Shown piece by piece: positions 18,577-27,977 of a stretch of DNA of 64,000 nucleotides (positions within the stretch are counted from its first letter, which is position 1; each line of letters begins with the position of its first letter). Both the position numbers and the translations under genes were made by a program. The notes under the pieces were generated by a model. It was not told the DNA's origin. It saw only the letters and a program-made list of their open reading frames with translations, and searched no databases. The stretch spans positions 992,001 to 1,056,000 of the forward strand of contig NZ_CP146003.1 of NCBI RefSeq assembly GCF_038095975.1. Direction: 5' to 3'. Source of the stretch: Mesomycoplasma ovipneumoniae (GTDB taxonomy: Bacteria > Bacillota_I > Bacilli_A > Mycoplasmatales > Metamycoplasmataceae).

Positions 18577-19434
18577 ATGAAAAATCTAGAACTAATCAAT
18601 CTTTTGAGTTTGGGCAATGTTGTTGTTGCACAGCCTTATGAAAATGCTGATATCAAACTCAAAAATTTAATCTCTAAGCTTGAAGCTAATATTTTAGACA
18701 AAATTCAAGATGAAGACGCAAAAAACTTGTTAATAAGAGAGTTTGGAAATTCAATAGATTCACTTGACTCGTTTACTTATAAACAATTTAACTATATTTT
18801 TAGAGGCAAAGTTTTTAATAATCAAGACCAAAAAAATAAAACTTTTCAAAAACTTCGATCTACAAGCGAAATTTATAAAAAATTTCAAGAATTAAAAAGC
18901 AAAAACTCTCGTAGAAGAGTAAGAAGAGCTTTATTTAGTGAATACCAAAGGCTTACCGTTGAGGATTGAATTGATAGAATTCAACGGGTTGTTGATCAAA
19001 ATGAAAAATGATCTACTGAAAAGCACAATAGTACCGTTGGCTGAGGAGTTGGAGCGGGAGGATCTGCTCTGGCGACTGCTGGTACTGTTGCTGCCACGCT
19101 ATTATCAGCATCAGGTCCTATTGGTTGATTAGTAATTGGGATAGCTAGTGTAGTTGGCATAGTTGGCGTAGCTGCCACCGGAACGCAAATAGGTCTTTCA
19201 GCTGACTCAGCTGTGAAAACTTCTAGTTATTGAAATCTTGCTCAAAAAATGACAAAGGAACTTGATAGTTTAAAAGCTGTTTTTCGATTAATTAAGACTT
19301 CAAACAATACAGATTTAGAAAATGGACTTAAAGAAGAAATTAGAAAAATTATAGCTAATATAAATGAATTATCAGGAAATACAATAAATTTTAAAGAGTT
19401 TGATTTGCAGGAAATACTTGCTTGAGGGTATTAA
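18577..19434 (+). CDS. Secreted or membrane-inserting glycine-rich protein, unknown function
   Basis: This is a 285-residue protein. Residues 1-150 are charged and mostly helical, with a polybasic stretch NSRRRVRRAL around residue 110. Residues ~153-210 form a long Gly/Ala/Val-rich hydrophobic hairpin: GWGVGAGGSALATAG and GPIGWLVIGIASVVG, with many small-x3-small contacts. The rest is again charged and ends in LAWGY. Such Gly-rich hairpins occur in pore-forming toxins, bacteriocins and holin-like proteins; no family is recognised, so toxin activity is a hypothesis. The ATG at 18577 has a strong CGGAGGAAATAAAA site. The next gene follows after 6 bp. Confidence 0.65.
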
Positions 19435-19440
19435 TTTTCC

Positions 19441-20124
19441 ATGAAAGCAATAACTCTTCTTTTTAAATATCTTTTTTTGAACTGGCCGGTTAGACTTTTT
19501 TACTTTTTAATTACTTTCTTTGAAGCGCTTTTTTTTACAGTCACTGCCTCTTACAACGATGTCATTATTAATTATCCAACGTTATGAGGTAAAATTATTA
19601 TTTGGGGTGTAAGCTCAGCATTATCTATTTTATTTTTATATTATTTAATAAGATATGTTTGGTTTATAAAGAAATATAAAAAAGAAGCGTTAAATTTAAC
19701 TAACAGTCAATTTGAAGAAAAATATGAAAAATTATCGTTAAAACCTCGCTGATTTAATATTTTTAATATTATTATTCGTGATATGTGGGATTATCCTGAT
19801 GAGATTGAATTCAACAAGGAGAAGAAAATCTTTTTATTTCACGTTCATTATAGAATCTTTATTTTGCAAATGATTTATGTATTTATTTTATTTATTTCCT
19901 TGCCAATATTAACAATAATTATTACAATTCTTCCTATTAAAAGTGCTTATTTCTCTATTCACTTTGCAATATATGTGTTAAGTCACGCTATCTTTGTTAT
20001 AAGTCCATTTTTTTTATATAAAATATCAGCTCTACTTATTAAAAACACAGTCGAAGCAGTTTATAACAAATACAAAAATTCAATTGCAAGACTTTTTATG
20101 CCGAAGGTATATATCAAACTGTAG
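19441..20124 (+). CDS. Four-helix membrane protein, unknown function
   Basis: This 227-residue protein is encoded 6 bp after the glycine-rich protein, so the two are almost certainly co-transcribed. Four hydrophobic segments lie at about residues 19-38, 48-70, 138-165 and 176-200. The ~70-residue polar loop between helices 2 and 3 contains LKPRWFNIFNIIIRDMWDYP. The layout copies that of the protein at 16313-17101. By position it could be an immunity or partner protein for its upstream neighbour; that is inference. Three TGA-Trp codons split the frame under the standard code. Confidence 0.65.
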
Positions 20125-20321
20125 TTTTTAATGTTTAGTTGTTTGCTTGAAACGGGAGCGTTCATAATTTGATGAGATAATCATAAAAAAGCGTCCGGTT
20201 TTAAACTAGGACAAAAAATTAACACTAAGGTATTGTTTTTTTGTCTGAGTTTAAGGAGAAAGCTAACACCAAAAGTGTTAGCTTTTTTAAATTTTCTAAT
20301 GCAACAAAAAGGAGAATACTA

Positions 20322-20675
20322 ATGTCAAGACACTTTACAAAAGACGAGTTTGATATGATTTATAAAATTTACAATGAATTTGGATTAAAACAAACAATAA
20401 ATTATATAAATGATATTTCGCCAGATACAAATTTTATAACCAGAAAACAACTAGTTCGAAGAATCAAAAAAATATTAGATACTATGATAATGGTATGCAA
20501 GATCAATTATTAAATAAAAAGGGTTCGAACAGAAAACTAGGGAGTGGCAGATAAAAAATCAATTGAACCTGATTGAAACGAATTTACAAAAGAAGAATTA
20601 ATAGAAATAGCTAAGAGATATTACGAAATAAATAAAAATAAATCAAAATCAGGAAAACTTAGTGAAGCCAAAAAA
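20322..20675 (+). pseudogene. Truncated, frameshifted transposase gene (IS3-type OrfA-like)
   Basis: Translation from the ATG (AAAGGAG ribosome site) gives MSRHFTKDEFDMIYKIYNEF and a helix-turn-helix-like KQLVRRIKKILD. One shift near 20483 is needed to continue as YYDNGMQDQLLNKKGSNRKL then GSGR. A second shift near 20550 gives KKSIEPDWNEFTKEELIEIA. The GSGRPKK-like basic motif and layout resemble OrfA of mycoplasma IS3-group elements. Nothing of the DDE catalytic OrfB is present, so it cannot be active. The family assignment is tentative because the element's long target duplications are not typical of IS3. Confidence 0.65.
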
Positions 20676-20950
20676 CTAAATTTTAAATCTAATACTCACG
20701 AAATAAAAATCTACTTATTAATAAAATAAAGCAAACTAAAAAAGCTAAAATTTTGACTTAAAAAGCAAAATTATAAAATGTCTAAACTACCTTTTTTAGT
20801 TCAAAACACTGGCAAAAATCAATTTATGGATAAAATAACAAAAATCATAAAAAAACAACTACTATTTAAACTCAATGCAAAAAGAAAACTCGTTCTTATT
20901 TACATGAGCCTAAAAAAATATGTGAAGTTTTGAAAGAGCCATAATTAAAA

Positions 20951-20990
20951 GCCATAAATTTATAGATTTCTAAACGGTTAAATTTATGGT
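20951..20990. repeat. Conserved stem-loop in element copy 2
   Basis: GCCATAAATTTA pairs with TAAATTTATGGT across a 16-nt loop. The equivalent stem in copy 1 (6693-6732) is GCCTTAAATTTA/TAAATTTAAGGC: the T/A pair has changed on both arms, a compensatory pattern. Confidence 0.6.
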
Positions 20991-21387
20991 ATCCCATCAT
21001 ATTTAAAAATATAATGGATAATTCGCATTTTCTGATTTTTTACGCAAAAACATAATTAATTCCCCCTTAATTCAACATCAAAATTTATTAATTTATTCTT
21101 AAGTGAGATTAATTATAATAACATAATTTTTTCTTAGACCAAGCTTTTTTTTTTTTTTTGCAAAAGGTTAATTTTAAAATAATAAAAATTAAGACTTTAG
21201 TTCAAAAACCATGGATTTAGCGGTACTTTTGTGTATTTATATTCACTAAAAATTTTTGCCATCAAACTGTTAAACTCAGGTATTTACTTAGACTTCAACA
21301 AAATGGTTATAAATTTTAACAAAAAGGGCTTAATAAATCAGTATTAAAAAATTATTTGTATATTTTAGCCTAAAGTTAATTTAAAAC

Positions 21388-21417
21388 AAAAACCGCGAGG
21401 TTAATCGCGGTTTTTTT
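21388..21417 (-). terminator. Terminator of ptsG
   Basis: An AAAAACCGCGA/TCGCGGTTTTT stem with a 6-nt loop lies about 30 bp after the ptsG stop. It has T residues on both exits and is a strong intrinsic terminator. Confidence 0.85.
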
Positions 21418-21448
21418 ACAAAAATATTCTAAAATTTAGAGACCAATT

Positions 21449-23932
21449 TTATTGTTTTTTGGTTGGTAATGATTGACCAACTAGCACTGGGAGTTGATTA
21501 ATGTTTTGTAAGGGAACTTTAAATTGGAATTCTTTTTTATCTGACTCATGAAGAATAACAACGATAATATCGGTATTTTTTATTCCTGATTGAGTTAAAT
21601 AATCAAGATCAACGCTAGCAACTTTATCTCCAACACTAATATCTTGGCCAGCTTCAACAAAAACCTCAATACCTTGACCATGAAGTTCGACAGTATCAAT
21701 TCCGATGTGAATTAAAACTTGGGTTTTATTATCTTTAGAAGCAAATCCAATTGCGTGTTTGGTATTAAAGACCATTTTAATTTGACCATTAATTGGTGAA
21801 AAAATGTCTTTTTTACCGGTGTTTCCAACACGAATTGCAAAACCCTTTCCTAATTTTTCTTCAGAAAATACGCCGTCTTTTACTTGAGCTAATTCAATTA
21901 ATTCACCTATTGCTGGAGAATAAATTTCTTCTGGCAAGTGGCAAGTTTTGTTTTCACACTTAGTCATTTCAACTTTTTCTGGCATAGATTTAGCTGGTTT
22001 GTTTTTCAAAATTGCGTCAATTTCGTCTTGAGACATAGCTTTAATTAAATCACGTTGGGAATTAATTTTTGCATTCATTTGCTCAGCGATTGGCCCTAAA
22101 ATTGCCTGAACATGGTGTTGTCCTTCAACTTTTATAGCAACAACGCCGGCAGCTTTTAATTTTTGTTCGTCAACAAGTGATAAATCTTTAATGTCATAAC
22201 GAAGACGTGATGCACAGTTATTAAAATTGGTAATATTATCAATTCCACCATATCCATCAACGATCGCAAGAACTTGTGGGTCAACTGATGAGGCAGATTT
22301 TGAACTATCTTTACGTGCTAAATAATCAGATTTTGTAAATAATTTGGTGTTTGTTCCTCTTCCAGGAGTTTCAAGGTTTTTCCATTTGATAACAAAAAGG
22401 AAAACAAAGTAGTAAATTGGTGCATAAGCAAGCCCTACTACTAAAACTCACCAGAAATTTGTACCTTTTTGGACAGGAACGGCTCCATAAATTAAAAGGT
22501 CAAGAACTCCACCTGAGAAGACCATTGGAATGTGAACTCCAGCTAAATTCGCAAACATGAAGGAAAGGGCCATCATAAATGCGTGGAATCCTCAGAAAAG
22601 TAGTGGAGATAGGAATAGGAATGTAAATTCAATCGGTTCTGTAACACCAGTTACAAATGAAGTTGCTGCTGCTGGAACAACAGTTCCTGCAGTAACTTTT
22701 CGATTTTCTTTTGGCGCTGCCATAATCATGGCCGCTGCTGCTGCTGGAAGACCGAACATCATTCCTGAGAATTTACCATCAGCAAATCTACCAACTTTGA
22801 AACCATGGTTTTCTAAAAAGGTAAATAATGGGATTGAAACTGCTTTTCCATCTTCGGTGTAATCGATTGTGTTAGCAAATTTCAATAAATAAATTGATGC
22901 TGTTGAGTCACCAACAAATTTATCTTTATTTTGAGCATGGTCAAGTAAAATTTCTTTAAGTGAAACACCAGGAATTACTTTACCACTAGCAACTACTTCG
23001 TAAATTACTTGTGTTTGATTTGCGGCTTCTGTAGTTTTTTGGATAACTTCAATTCCTTGATCTTTTGCTCAATCGGCGATAGTTGCACCTGCATCTCCTC
23101 CGGCTGATGAAAATCAAAGTGGCGCGTAGAAAACATGGTGTAGACCAAAAGGAATTAGAGATCTTTCGATGTAACCAAAAATAAATGACTCAAATCCATA
23201 AGGAACTTTTGCAAGTGAAGCACCAAAGAGGTTAAGCCCAATTCCTATTCATGGTCAGAAAATTAGGAAAACAAAAGCTAAAAGCCCCATTACTGGAATT
23301 GTGATTAATGCAACAAATCTTTTACCTCCATAAAATGAAATCATTTGTGGTAATTGAATTGTATGAAAGCGATTATATAGATATTGAACAACAAGTCCAA
23401 CAGCTATTCCACCAAAAACTGAGGTTTGAAGCGCCCTGAATCCGAGAGCACCACCAACAAGCCTTGTTAATCCGGCTGGATCACGCCCTGCACCAGAGAA
23501 TAAAATAGAAACCCCTTTACCAATGCTTTTTTTAGCATCAGCAGGATCAGGAATATCAACATCAGTGATAAAGACTGTTTGGACTGATGAGAAAACAAGA
23601 TATCCAATTAATGTTGCAAAAACAGCCACACCGGACTCATCAGTAAAGGCAATAACAAAGGCAATCGCAAATAAAACTGGTAAACCGGCAAAAACAGCAT
23701 CACCTAGGGCTTGGATAAATTGCCCAAATTGTTTAAGGTTATGAAGCGATTCGGCGTTGTTTGCAATCGCAGCACCAACTCCTAAGAGCAGACCAGCAAT
23801 GGACATAACTGAGATTGGAAGCATAAAAGCGCCAGATAATTTGGACAAAATTTTACGCAATTTCCCAGCGCCAGAGTTGTTGGTGCTCTTTCTTATTTTT
23901 TCACTGAAAACTGATTTAAGTGAAATGGACAT
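21449..23932 (-). CDS. ptsG: PTS glucose permease EIICBA
   Basis: It imports glucose with phosphorylation using phosphate from HPr. The single 827-residue chain runs in the order C-B-A. The EIIC membrane domain starts at KLSGAFMLPISVMSIAGLLL and contains IPFGLHHVFYAP and GVTEPIEFTFLFL. EIIB has the phosphocysteine in NITNFNNCASRLRYD (~residue 572). EIIA has the phosphohistidine in VLIHIGIDTVELHG (~residue 743). Many TGA-Trp codons fragment it in standard translation, and the EIIA part can look like a separate gene, but the frame is continuous. The start at 23932 has an AAAGGAG site. Confidence 0.97.
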
Positions 23933-24029
23933 TTTTCTCCTTTCTTTTTTTATATATAAAATAATTAATTTGATAAATTGATAACGCAAAAAATCAAATT
24001 AATTACCATAATTTTACATTATTTTATAG

Positions 24030-24094
24030 GTTTTGCTAGAAAATAATTGAAAAATATATTTTTTTTTCAATTTTCGGTAAGATTTGGCAAAACC
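24030..24094. repeat. Inverted repeats upstream of ptsG
   Basis: GGTTTTGC near 24030 pairs with GCAAAACC near 24087, enclosing an inner AATTGAAAAATATA / TTTTTTTTTCAATT hairpin. This could be an operator or leader structure upstream of ptsG; no antiterminator gene is seen nearby and the role is unproven. Confidence 0.35.
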
Positions 24095-24104
24095 TGGCAA
24101 AAAA

Positions 24105-24138
24105 ATAAAATAAACCGACGTTTTGTCGGTTTATTTTA
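24105..24138 (-). terminator. Terminator of ptsH
   Basis: An AAATAAACCGAC/GTCGGTTTATTT stem with a TTTT-containing loop lies about 40 bp after the ptsH stop. Confidence 0.8.
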
Positions 24139-24176
24139 TGCAGTGTTTTTACTATTTATACAAGGTTTTTACTTGT

Positions 24177-24446
24177 TTATTCAAGAATTAATTTTTCAGC
24201 AATAATTAATTCTTTGATCGCTTTTGCGGCAGTAATTTCGTCTTCACCTGAAACTTCAATGGTAAAATTTGATCCCATTTTAATTCCAAGAGCCATTATA
24301 TTCATAATTGATTTGGCATTACCTGATTTTTCACCAGATATGATTTTAATTTGTGATTTGAATGTTGTTGCTAATTTTGCAACTTTTGAAGCAGGGCGGG
24401 CGTGAAAACCAAGTTTGTCTATTACTGTTCCTGAAATTATTTCCAT
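24177..24446 (-). CDS. ptsH: Phosphocarrier protein HPr
   Basis: HPr passes phosphate from EI to sugar-specific EII proteins such as PtsG next door. The 89-residue length is typical. The active-site His is in KLGFHARPASKVAKLA (His15). The regulatory Ser region reads GNAKSIMNIMALGIK, so HPr kinase control is possible. It is a single-gene unit upstream of ptsG on the same strand with its own terminator. ptsI is not in the window. Confidence 0.97.
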   Translation of the reverse strand: MEIISGTVIDKLGFHARPASKVAKLATTFKSQIKIISGEKSGNAKSIMNIMALGIKMGSNFTIEVSGEDEITAAKAIKELIIAEKLILE

Positions 24447-24570
24447 TTTTTTTCCTTTTTAAGAAATTAAATCTTTTTTAAATTATACATTATTTTGAAA
24501 AAATAATGTATAAAATGTTAATAAAAAAAGCGCCTACGCGCTTTTCTTTGAGAATTTGGACAACCTGATA

Positions 24571-24644
24571 TGGAGCAAGTGAAGGGAATCGAACCCTCAC
24601 AGTCAGCTTGGAAGGCTGAAGTTCTACCATTAAACTACACTTGC
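24571..24644 (-). tRNA. tRNA-Gly (TCC anticodon)
   Basis: The minus-strand cloverleaf has acceptor GCAAGTG/CACTTGC, D-loop TTTAATGGTAGAAC, anticodon loop CTTCCAA (TCC, reading GGA and, by wobble, other GGN codons), T-loop GGTTCGATTCC and encoded CCA. It lies downstream of tdk, separated by a 17-T tract (24695-24711 on the plus strand). Confidence 0.95.
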
Positions 24645-24709
24645 ACTTGCAAAAAACAATTTTACCACAAAATTTTGAATTAGTAGAAAAAATATTTTTT
24701 TTTTTTTTT

Positions 24710-25264
24710 TTACAAGTTATGGCAGGCACGACAGCGCGCCTCGTATTCGGCACTATCACCAATTAAGTTTTGTTTTTCTGACTTAACCAGGCGAGCCGTT
24801 GTGGTTGCAGCGCGTTTGCAAATTGTACAAACTGCCTGTAATTTTGTGACATTTTCGGCAATTGCCATTAAATTTGGCAAAACCCCAAAAGGTTTACGGC
24901 GAAAATCCTGGTCAAGGCCGCTGACAATCACGCGGATTCCTTTGTTTGCAATTTTGTCCAAAAAGGGGATAATATCTTCGCTAAAAAATTGAATCTCGTC
25001 AATTGCAATTGCCCCATATTTTTCTTTTGCAAATAGATCTTTTATTTCTTGAGTTGTCTTGGCGCTAAAAGTTGGAATTCTCAGACCTGAGCGCGAAACA
25101 ATTTCGCAATCAGAAAAACGGTTGTCAATTAAAGGCTTTATTACTAAAATCTTAATATTTGCATAAGTTAGAATTTTTATTCTTTTAATTAGTTCGTCAG
25201 ATTTGCCCGAAAACATTGGGCCGGTAATAACTTCAATAATACCTTCGAAAAATTTTTTGTACAT
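24710..25264 (-). CDS. tdk: Thymidine kinase
   Basis: It phosphorylates thymidine for DNA synthesis, essential where de novo pyrimidine synthesis is missing. The 184-residue type II enzyme shows P-loop GPMFSGKSDELIKRI, Walker B-like AIAIDEIQFF, and a Cys4 zinc lasso (CTIC ... CRAC). The TAA stop is formed at the edge of a T17 homopolymer, so slippage there could alter the last codon. It works with the nucleoside importer encoded just upstream (25348-30925). Confidence 0.96.
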   Translation of the reverse strand: MYKKFFEGIIEVITGPMFSGKSDELIKRIKILTYANIKILVIKPLIDNRFSDCEIVSRSGLRIPTFSAKTTQEIKDLFAKEKYGAIAIDEIQFFSEDIIPFLDKIANKGIRVIVSGLDQDFRRKPFGVLPNLMAIAENVTKLQAVCTICKRAATTTARLVKSEKQNLIGDSAEYEARCRACHNL

Positions 25265-25347
25265 AATAAAACCTTGAAATATTTTTTCGTGAATGCTGTT
25301 TTTATTTTTTGATAAGGATTTAGAATTATACTATAAATTTTTAAGTT

Positions 25348-26259
25348 TTATTTTAAAGATTTATCATAAGGTATTCCGAGTGCTTTTGGCGCTAGATCTT
25401 TTCTGGAAGTAAGACCTAAAATCAAAATTGTAACTAAATATGGTGCAGCTTCAATAATTGCTAAAAAGTCACCAAAATTTCCGGCTAGACTAATTGAAAT
25501 TGTGTATAAAAATGAGAAAATTAAGCCGTAAATTACAATTAAAATTATTTTTCAACGGCCCATAATTAAAATTGTTAGCGATAAAAATCCTAGTCCCTGA
25601 ACGTCGCCTGTAAAAGAAGAGCCGAGATACTGGAAATAAAAAGCACCTGCAATTCCGGCAATTAGACCTGAAAGAAAAACTCCAAGCCATTTCATTCTAT
25701 TGACATTAATTCCAGCTGCAGCAACGGCATGTGGATTTTCCCCAACAGCTGAAAATCTAAGTCCAAATTTTGTTTTGGAAAAAACAAACCAAGTTACAAA
25801 AATTAGCGCTGTTACAATTAGTAATTTTAGTGAAAAAATGTTCAAAAATGTTCTGTGTGGGCCAAAGGCAAGTTCATTTACTGGTGACTCAAAGCGGCTA
25901 CTATTTCCATAAATTTTAAGCAGTGCAAATGCAATTGCTGGCGCCAAAATGTTAAGCGCTACCCCTGAAATAATATGATTTCCTTTTAGTTTTATTGTTA
26001 AAAATCCGTGCAGTAGCGAAAATAATCCTGAAAAAAGCGCTGCAAGTGGGATTAAAATCAATTGCATCGCCATGTTTGAAACATCAAAAAGAATTGAAAA
26101 AAGACCATAAACTGTCGCCCCAATAATCATAACTCCGTTGATTGCAATGTTTACAACCCCAGCTTTTTCACTATAAAGTCCTGCTATCGATCCGGTTGTT
26201 ATTATTGAGAAAAAAACAAAGAAAAGTGCTAAAATTGGAATAACTGTTTCTAAAGTCAT
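25348..26259 (-). CDS. BMP-type nucleoside ABC transporter permease
   Basis: This 303-residue multi-pass protein is of the RbsC/YufQ (NupQ) type. The early GLYSEKAGVVNIAINGVMII segment is characteristic, as is the cytoplasmic-loop motif AVGENPHAVAAAGINV. About eight hydrophobic segments span it. Its ATG overlaps the TAA of the preceding permease by one base (TAATG), showing translational coupling. It is the last gene of the lipoprotein-ATPase-permease-permease cluster. Confidence 0.92.
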
Positions 26260-27977
26260 TATTTTTCCTCCGTTTTTAAAGGTTTTTTAGCTTTTTGGTC
26301 TGCTTTAAAATTTTGAATAATTTCAGATTTTAAACTGCGAAACTGCAAGTGATGTTCAATAATTTGCTGTCAAAAGGCATTGAAATTATTTTTAGCATCA
26401 AAGTAACCTAACTCATTTAGTTCGATATTTAATTTACGCCTTTTTTGGTTAATTTGCTCAAAAAAGGCTAATTTTTCTTCAACATTTTTAGACTTGAGTG
26501 CTGAATCTAGGTCAAAATTGTTTTTTAATTCTTTCTTTTTTTGCTTTCAAATTGCAGTATTCTCATAATTTTTAATTTTTAAGTACGCTCTTTTTAATAA
26601 GAAAAGTTTAATATTTATTTTTTGAATTTTTCGGTAAATTCAAAAAATATTAACTTTTTGGTCTAAAAATAAAGTTAAAAGTTCTGCTTTAATGTTTTCA
26701 AAATTAGTAATTTCTGTTTGCAAATTACTAATTTTTTCCTTTTTTTCAGGTTTTATCAGCAATAAACTTAAATTACTGTGGCCAGGGCTTGTTGGCTTTG
26801 TGTTTATATTTTTTGCATTTTTAGCACTGAAAAATCGGCCTGTTCTAGACAAGTATCAAACATTCATCGTTCATTTTAGAGGCTTAAAATGAATAAAGAT
26901 AACGGATATAGCAGATAAATACACTATAATTCCAATAATAATTTGTGTTGTTTGTTGATTTAGGGCGATTGAATGAGCCTCAAGTGCATTTGTTCCAATT
27001 AGAAGAACTGAGTAAAAAAAGGATATCGGGATTATTCCAAAAGGTGAATTAAAGGCTAAAAGCGCTAATAAAATAGCATCAAAACCTTCTCGTGGCATTC
27101 CAGCCTGAATTGTAAAGGATCGTCTGTAAAAAACATACCAGGCAAAACCGGCAATCCCGCCGACAATTCCTGAAAAAGTCATCACGGCTATAGTAGTTTT
27201 TTTGTTATTAATTCCGGCATAATTTGCAGCATCTTTGTTTTGACCAGTAATTTTTATTGAAAGGCCAATTGAAGTTTTTTGCAAAACAAATCAGATTAAA
27301 AATGCAAATAATAATGATAAAAATAGCATTATTATTGAAAAATTAAGGGTTAAAAATATTGATGTTAAAAATGCCGTCTCGTTTATAGTTTGTGAAGTTA
27401 GTGTTGTAGTTTTAAATCCGATGTCAAGACTTGTTGATGTAAGGAAAAATTTACCGATATAAAAAATTATTCAATTTAATAAAATTGTTGAAATAACCTC
27501 ATTTATTTTCAAATAAGATTTAAGAATACCAACTAGTGCACCCAGAATTCCGCTTGTTAAAATACCTAAAAGTGCGGCTATTAATAACCGAGCATAAATA
27601 TTAATTGATGTCAAATTTAAAACAATCATCAAGGAAACTATCCCTGAAATCATCATTTGCGCCGGAAGACCGATATTAAATAACCCCGATTTAAAAGGAA
27701 TTGCAATTGCAATACTAGCAAAAATGAAAATTGACGTAATTAATAGCAAATTTCTAACTTCATTTCAGGCAAAGGCGATCTTAAAAACAATAGTATAATA
27801 AACTCTAAGCGGATTGTATCCAAATGATCAGATAAAAATAAAAGAAACTAAAATTCCAAAGAAAATTGCCCAAAAAGTAGACAAAATCTTTTCAGATAAG
27901 CTTTTAGAGGTGTTTTTTTCTAATTTTTTAAAGAAAAAATTAGAAAAAATAGAAAAATTAATTTTTTTCTTAATCAT
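26259..27977 (-). CDS. BMP-type nucleoside ABC transporter permease with long cytoplasmic tail
   Basis: This 572-residue protein is of the YufP (NupP) type. The membrane core includes IPFKSGLFNIGLPAQMMISG and the cytoplasmic-loop motif ITGQNKDAANYAGINN. The hydrophobic part ends near residue 370 (HFKPLKWT). After it come ~200 charged, Lys/Glu/Asn-rich residues with coiled-coil character (KKEKISNLQTEITNFENIKA). Several TGA-Trp codons, including those joining core and tail, make it look like separate pieces in standard translation. It overlaps the ATPase gene by 8 bp and the next permease by 1 bp. Confidence 0.9.

Larger units (their letters stand above)
20155..21279. mobile_element. Decayed transposable element, copy 2, with transposase remnant
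   Basis: The left subterminal sequence TTTGATGAGATAATCATAAA (from 20168) and GCGTCCGG match copy 1. The right end ATCAAACTGTTAAACTC matches the copy 1 right inverted repeat. The interior from ~20680 to the right end is collinear with copy 1, including the 12-bp stem and a T15 tract. Unlike copy 1, it keeps a ~350-bp transposase fragment. The outermost left bases have degraded, so that edge is approximate, and no target duplication is visible. A hairpin AAAGCTAACAC/GTGTTAGCTTT lies upstream of the fragment at 20261-20289. Confidence 0.7.

Noticed and set aside
21449..22078. Separate EIIA(Glc) gene
   Set aside because: The frame is continuous with EIIC and EIIB through TGA-Trp codons; it is the C-terminal domain of one ptsG gene.
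24490..24762. 90-codon minus-strand frame covering tRNA-Gly
   Set aside because: It overlaps a well-formed tRNA and the tdk 3' end and has no ribosome site or family similarity.
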